The notes beneath the pieces are model-generated. The model had not been told where the DNA came from and did no database searches. It saw only the letters and a program-made list of their open reading frames with translations. Positions 49,933 through 51,221 of a stretch of 51,221 bases of DNA are shown here, in pieces. Origin of the DNA: Solirubrobacteraceae bacterium. GTDB lineage: Bacteria > Actinomycetota > Thermoleophilia > Solirubrobacterales > Solirubrobacteraceae. The stretch is taken from the NCBI GenBank assembly GCA_030447275.1, contig JAUJPF010000027.1, forward strand, positions 1-51,221, in the 5' to 3' direction. Position 1 is the stretch's first letter. Every line of letters begins with the position of its first letter. The position numbers and the translations under genes were made by a program.

Positions 49933-51221
49933 GCGGGCTGCCCTCCCTCGCGCACCTCGAGCTCGACCCCGTCGGGCGCGAGCGCCTCGATGCGCTCGTC
50001 GTCGAGCGGGGCCCCGTCGCCGGAGATGCACGTCACGAGCTCGGCGTCGCGGGCCAGCGACCGTATGACCGCCGCCAGCGTCGACTCCGGGTCGCCCCAC
50101 GCGATGATCTCGTCGTCCACGAACCCGACGGCGTCGCCCGCAAGGAAGCGCCCGTGGACGTCGTCGCGCGCCGCCGGCGCCACGGAGCCGATCGTCAGCT
50201 CGACCGTCGCGTCGTGCATCGCCACGCCGTTCTCCTCGGCGGTGCGGTGCGGGTCGAGCGCGACGACCGCGGTGAGGCCCGCCTGCTGCGAGCGGGTCGG
50301 CACGACGAGGACGAGCTTGTCCGACAGCTCGGCGGCGCGCTCGGCGGCCATGATCACGTTCGAGGAGCTCGGCAGGACGATGACCTCTTCGGCGGGGACG
50401 TCGTGAATCGCCGCGAGCAGCTCCATCGTCGACGGGTTGAGCGTCAGGCCGCCGTCGACGACGTGCGCGCCGAGGCTCTCGAACAGGCGGCGCATCCCCT
50501 CGCCGGCGACGACGGCGACGACCCCGCAGCGCTGGGGCTCCGCGGGTGGGCCGTGCCCGTTGCCCGACAGCTTCTCCGCGCGCTCGGCGACCTGCGCGTG
50601 CATGTCGGCGACGTCGAGGTGCGACACCTCGCCGGCGCCCGCGAACAGCGCCGTCGCCGCCTCGGGGTCGTCGGTGTGGACGTGGATCTTCAGCGTGTGC
50701 GGGTCGCCGACGACGAGGACGGAGTCGCCGATCCCCTCGAGCGACGCGCGGAAGTCGGCCGGATCCAGCCCCCTGCCGGTCACGGCGAAGTTCGTGCAGT
50801 AGCGGTACGTCTCGCTCGCGTGCTCGGGGTGCGTGACGCGCGCCGGCGCGTGGTGCTCGATCGCGGGCGCCTCGGTCCCGCGCAGCGCCGCCACGACGCC
50901 GGCGAAGATCACCGTCAGCGCGTGGCCGCCGGCGTCGACCACGCCGGCCTCCCGCAGCACGGGCAGCAGCTCGGGCGTGCGGCGGACCGACTCCTGGCCC
51001 TCGTCCACCGCGCGCTCGAGGATCCCCGCGATCGCCGCGTCCTGGCGGTCGGCGGGCGCGTCGGGGTCGAGGTGGGTGTCGGGCATGTGCGCGAGCTCGG
51101 TCGCGACCCGGTGGGCCATCTCGCGGATGACGGTGAGGATCGTCCCTTCGGCGGGCTCGCGGACGCTCGCGTAGGCGCGGTGCACCGCGCGGGCCATCGC
51201 CGCGCCGATGAGCGTCGGGTC
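49905..51221 (-). CDS. DAK2/FakA-like kinase (N-terminus off the right edge)
   Basis: About 438 residues visible, with the start off the edge (the reading stays open to 51221). DhaL/DAK2-type part: EGTILTVIREMAHRVATELA, TPELLPVLREAGVVDAGGHA. Then the FakA-like middle and C-terminal domains: YRYCTNFAVTGRGLDPADFR, LVVGDPHTLKIHVHTDDPEA, VIVLPSSSNVIMAAERAAEL, VPTRSQQAGLTAVVALDP. This fits the FakA (fatty-acid kinase)/DAK2 group found upstream of recG in actinobacteria. Here recG is separated by the TetR/secreted pair. Confidence 0.88.
   Translation of the reverse strand, partial: DPTLIGAAMARAVHRAYASVREPAEGTILTVIREMAHRVATELAHMPDTHLDPDAPADRQDAAIAGILERAVDEGQESVRRTPELLPVLREAGVVDAGGHALTVIFAGVVAALRGTEAPAIEHHAPARVTHPEHASETYRYCTNFAVTGRGLDPADFRASLEGIGDSVLVVGDPHTLKIHVHTDDPEAATALFAGAGEVSHLDVADMHAQVAERAEKLSGNGHGPPAEPQRCGVVAVVAGEGMRRLFESLGAHVVDGGLTLNPSTMELLAAIHDVPAEEVIVLPSSSNVIMAAERAAELSDKLVLVVPTRSQQAGLTAVVALDPHRTAEENGVAMHDATVELTIGSVAPAARDDVHGRFLAGDAVGFVDDEIIAWGDPESTLAAVIRSLARDAELVTCISGDGAPLDDERIEALAPDGVELEVREGGQPAYWWLLAAE

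Overview
The window is very GC-rich and gene-dense. Almost every reading frame uses G or C in the third codon position, and GTG, TTG and ATG starts are all common. The core gene order on the minus strand is the classical actinobacterial one: a FliA/WhiG-type sigma factor, a Xer recombinase, dprA-comM-yraN, rnhB-lepB-rplS-trmD-rimM-KH-rpsP-ffh, ftsY, smc, rnc-acpP-plsX-rpmF, yceD, coaD-rsmD-recG and a DAK2-type kinase. With the style of the accessory proteins (Ala/Arg/Pro-rich tails, short secreted proteins with Arg-rich C-terminal domains), this suggests a deep-branching actinobacterium such as Thermoleophilia/Solirubrobacterales. That placement is inferred from gene families and order, not from a marker phylogeny. 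No rRNA, tRNA, CRISPR array, insertion sequence or prophage was seen.

Layout. Positions 1-4.9 kb: an RNase HIII cut by the left edge, two hypothetical proteins, an EF-G-like GTPase, a decayed LuxR-type regulator and the sigma factor. 4.9-14.4 kb: a Xer recombinase, an L,D-transpeptidase, a three-gene run (epimerase, PlsC-like acyltransferase, nucleotidase-like HAD protein), an alpha/beta hydrolase, ilvD, thiD and small membrane proteins. 14.4-22.8 kb: DNA uptake/recombination (dprA, comM, yraN) followed by the ribosome-maturation, tRNA-modification and secretion run from rnhB to ffh. 22.8-26.2 kb: a methyltransferase, an SPFH/NfeD membrane pair, a VOC protein and ftsY. 26.2-28.5 kb: a redoxin with an in-frame UGA at its peroxidatic Cys position, a GNAT acetyltransferase, a secreted protein and a membrane protein. 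28.5-38.5 kb: a coiled-coil protein, smc, rnc, acpP, plsX, rpmF and yceD, with rpmF and yceD separated by an opposite-strand GNAT gene and a DrrAB-type ABC exporter. 38.5-44.6 kb: an acyl-CoA synthetase, unknowns, a coiled-coil protein with a nuclease-like core, acylphosphatase and a flavin amine oxidase. 44.6-51.2 kb: a SepIVA/DivIVA-like protein, coaD, rsmD, recG, a TetR/secreted-protein pair with an operator, and a FakA-like kinase cut by the right edge.

Most minus-strand genes form chains coupled by overlapping stop/start codons (GTGA, ATGA, CTGA, TAGTG), which was used to choose starts. Many genes between about 22.0 and 33.8 kb, plus ilvD and dprA, are broken by single-base frameshifts. 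Essential genes (ffh, ftsY, smc, rnc) are among them, so I read these as sequence errors rather than pseudogenes and annotate the whole genes.

The most interesting signal is the probable selenoprotein at 26193-26711: a UGA sits exactly where the AhpC/TSA-type redoxin family has its peroxidatic Cys, giving a U-x-x-C motif, and a hairpin follows it directly. Next come a conserved 74-nt structured element found at the end of two separate genes, and a 16-bp perfect inverted repeat covering the acylphosphatase start.
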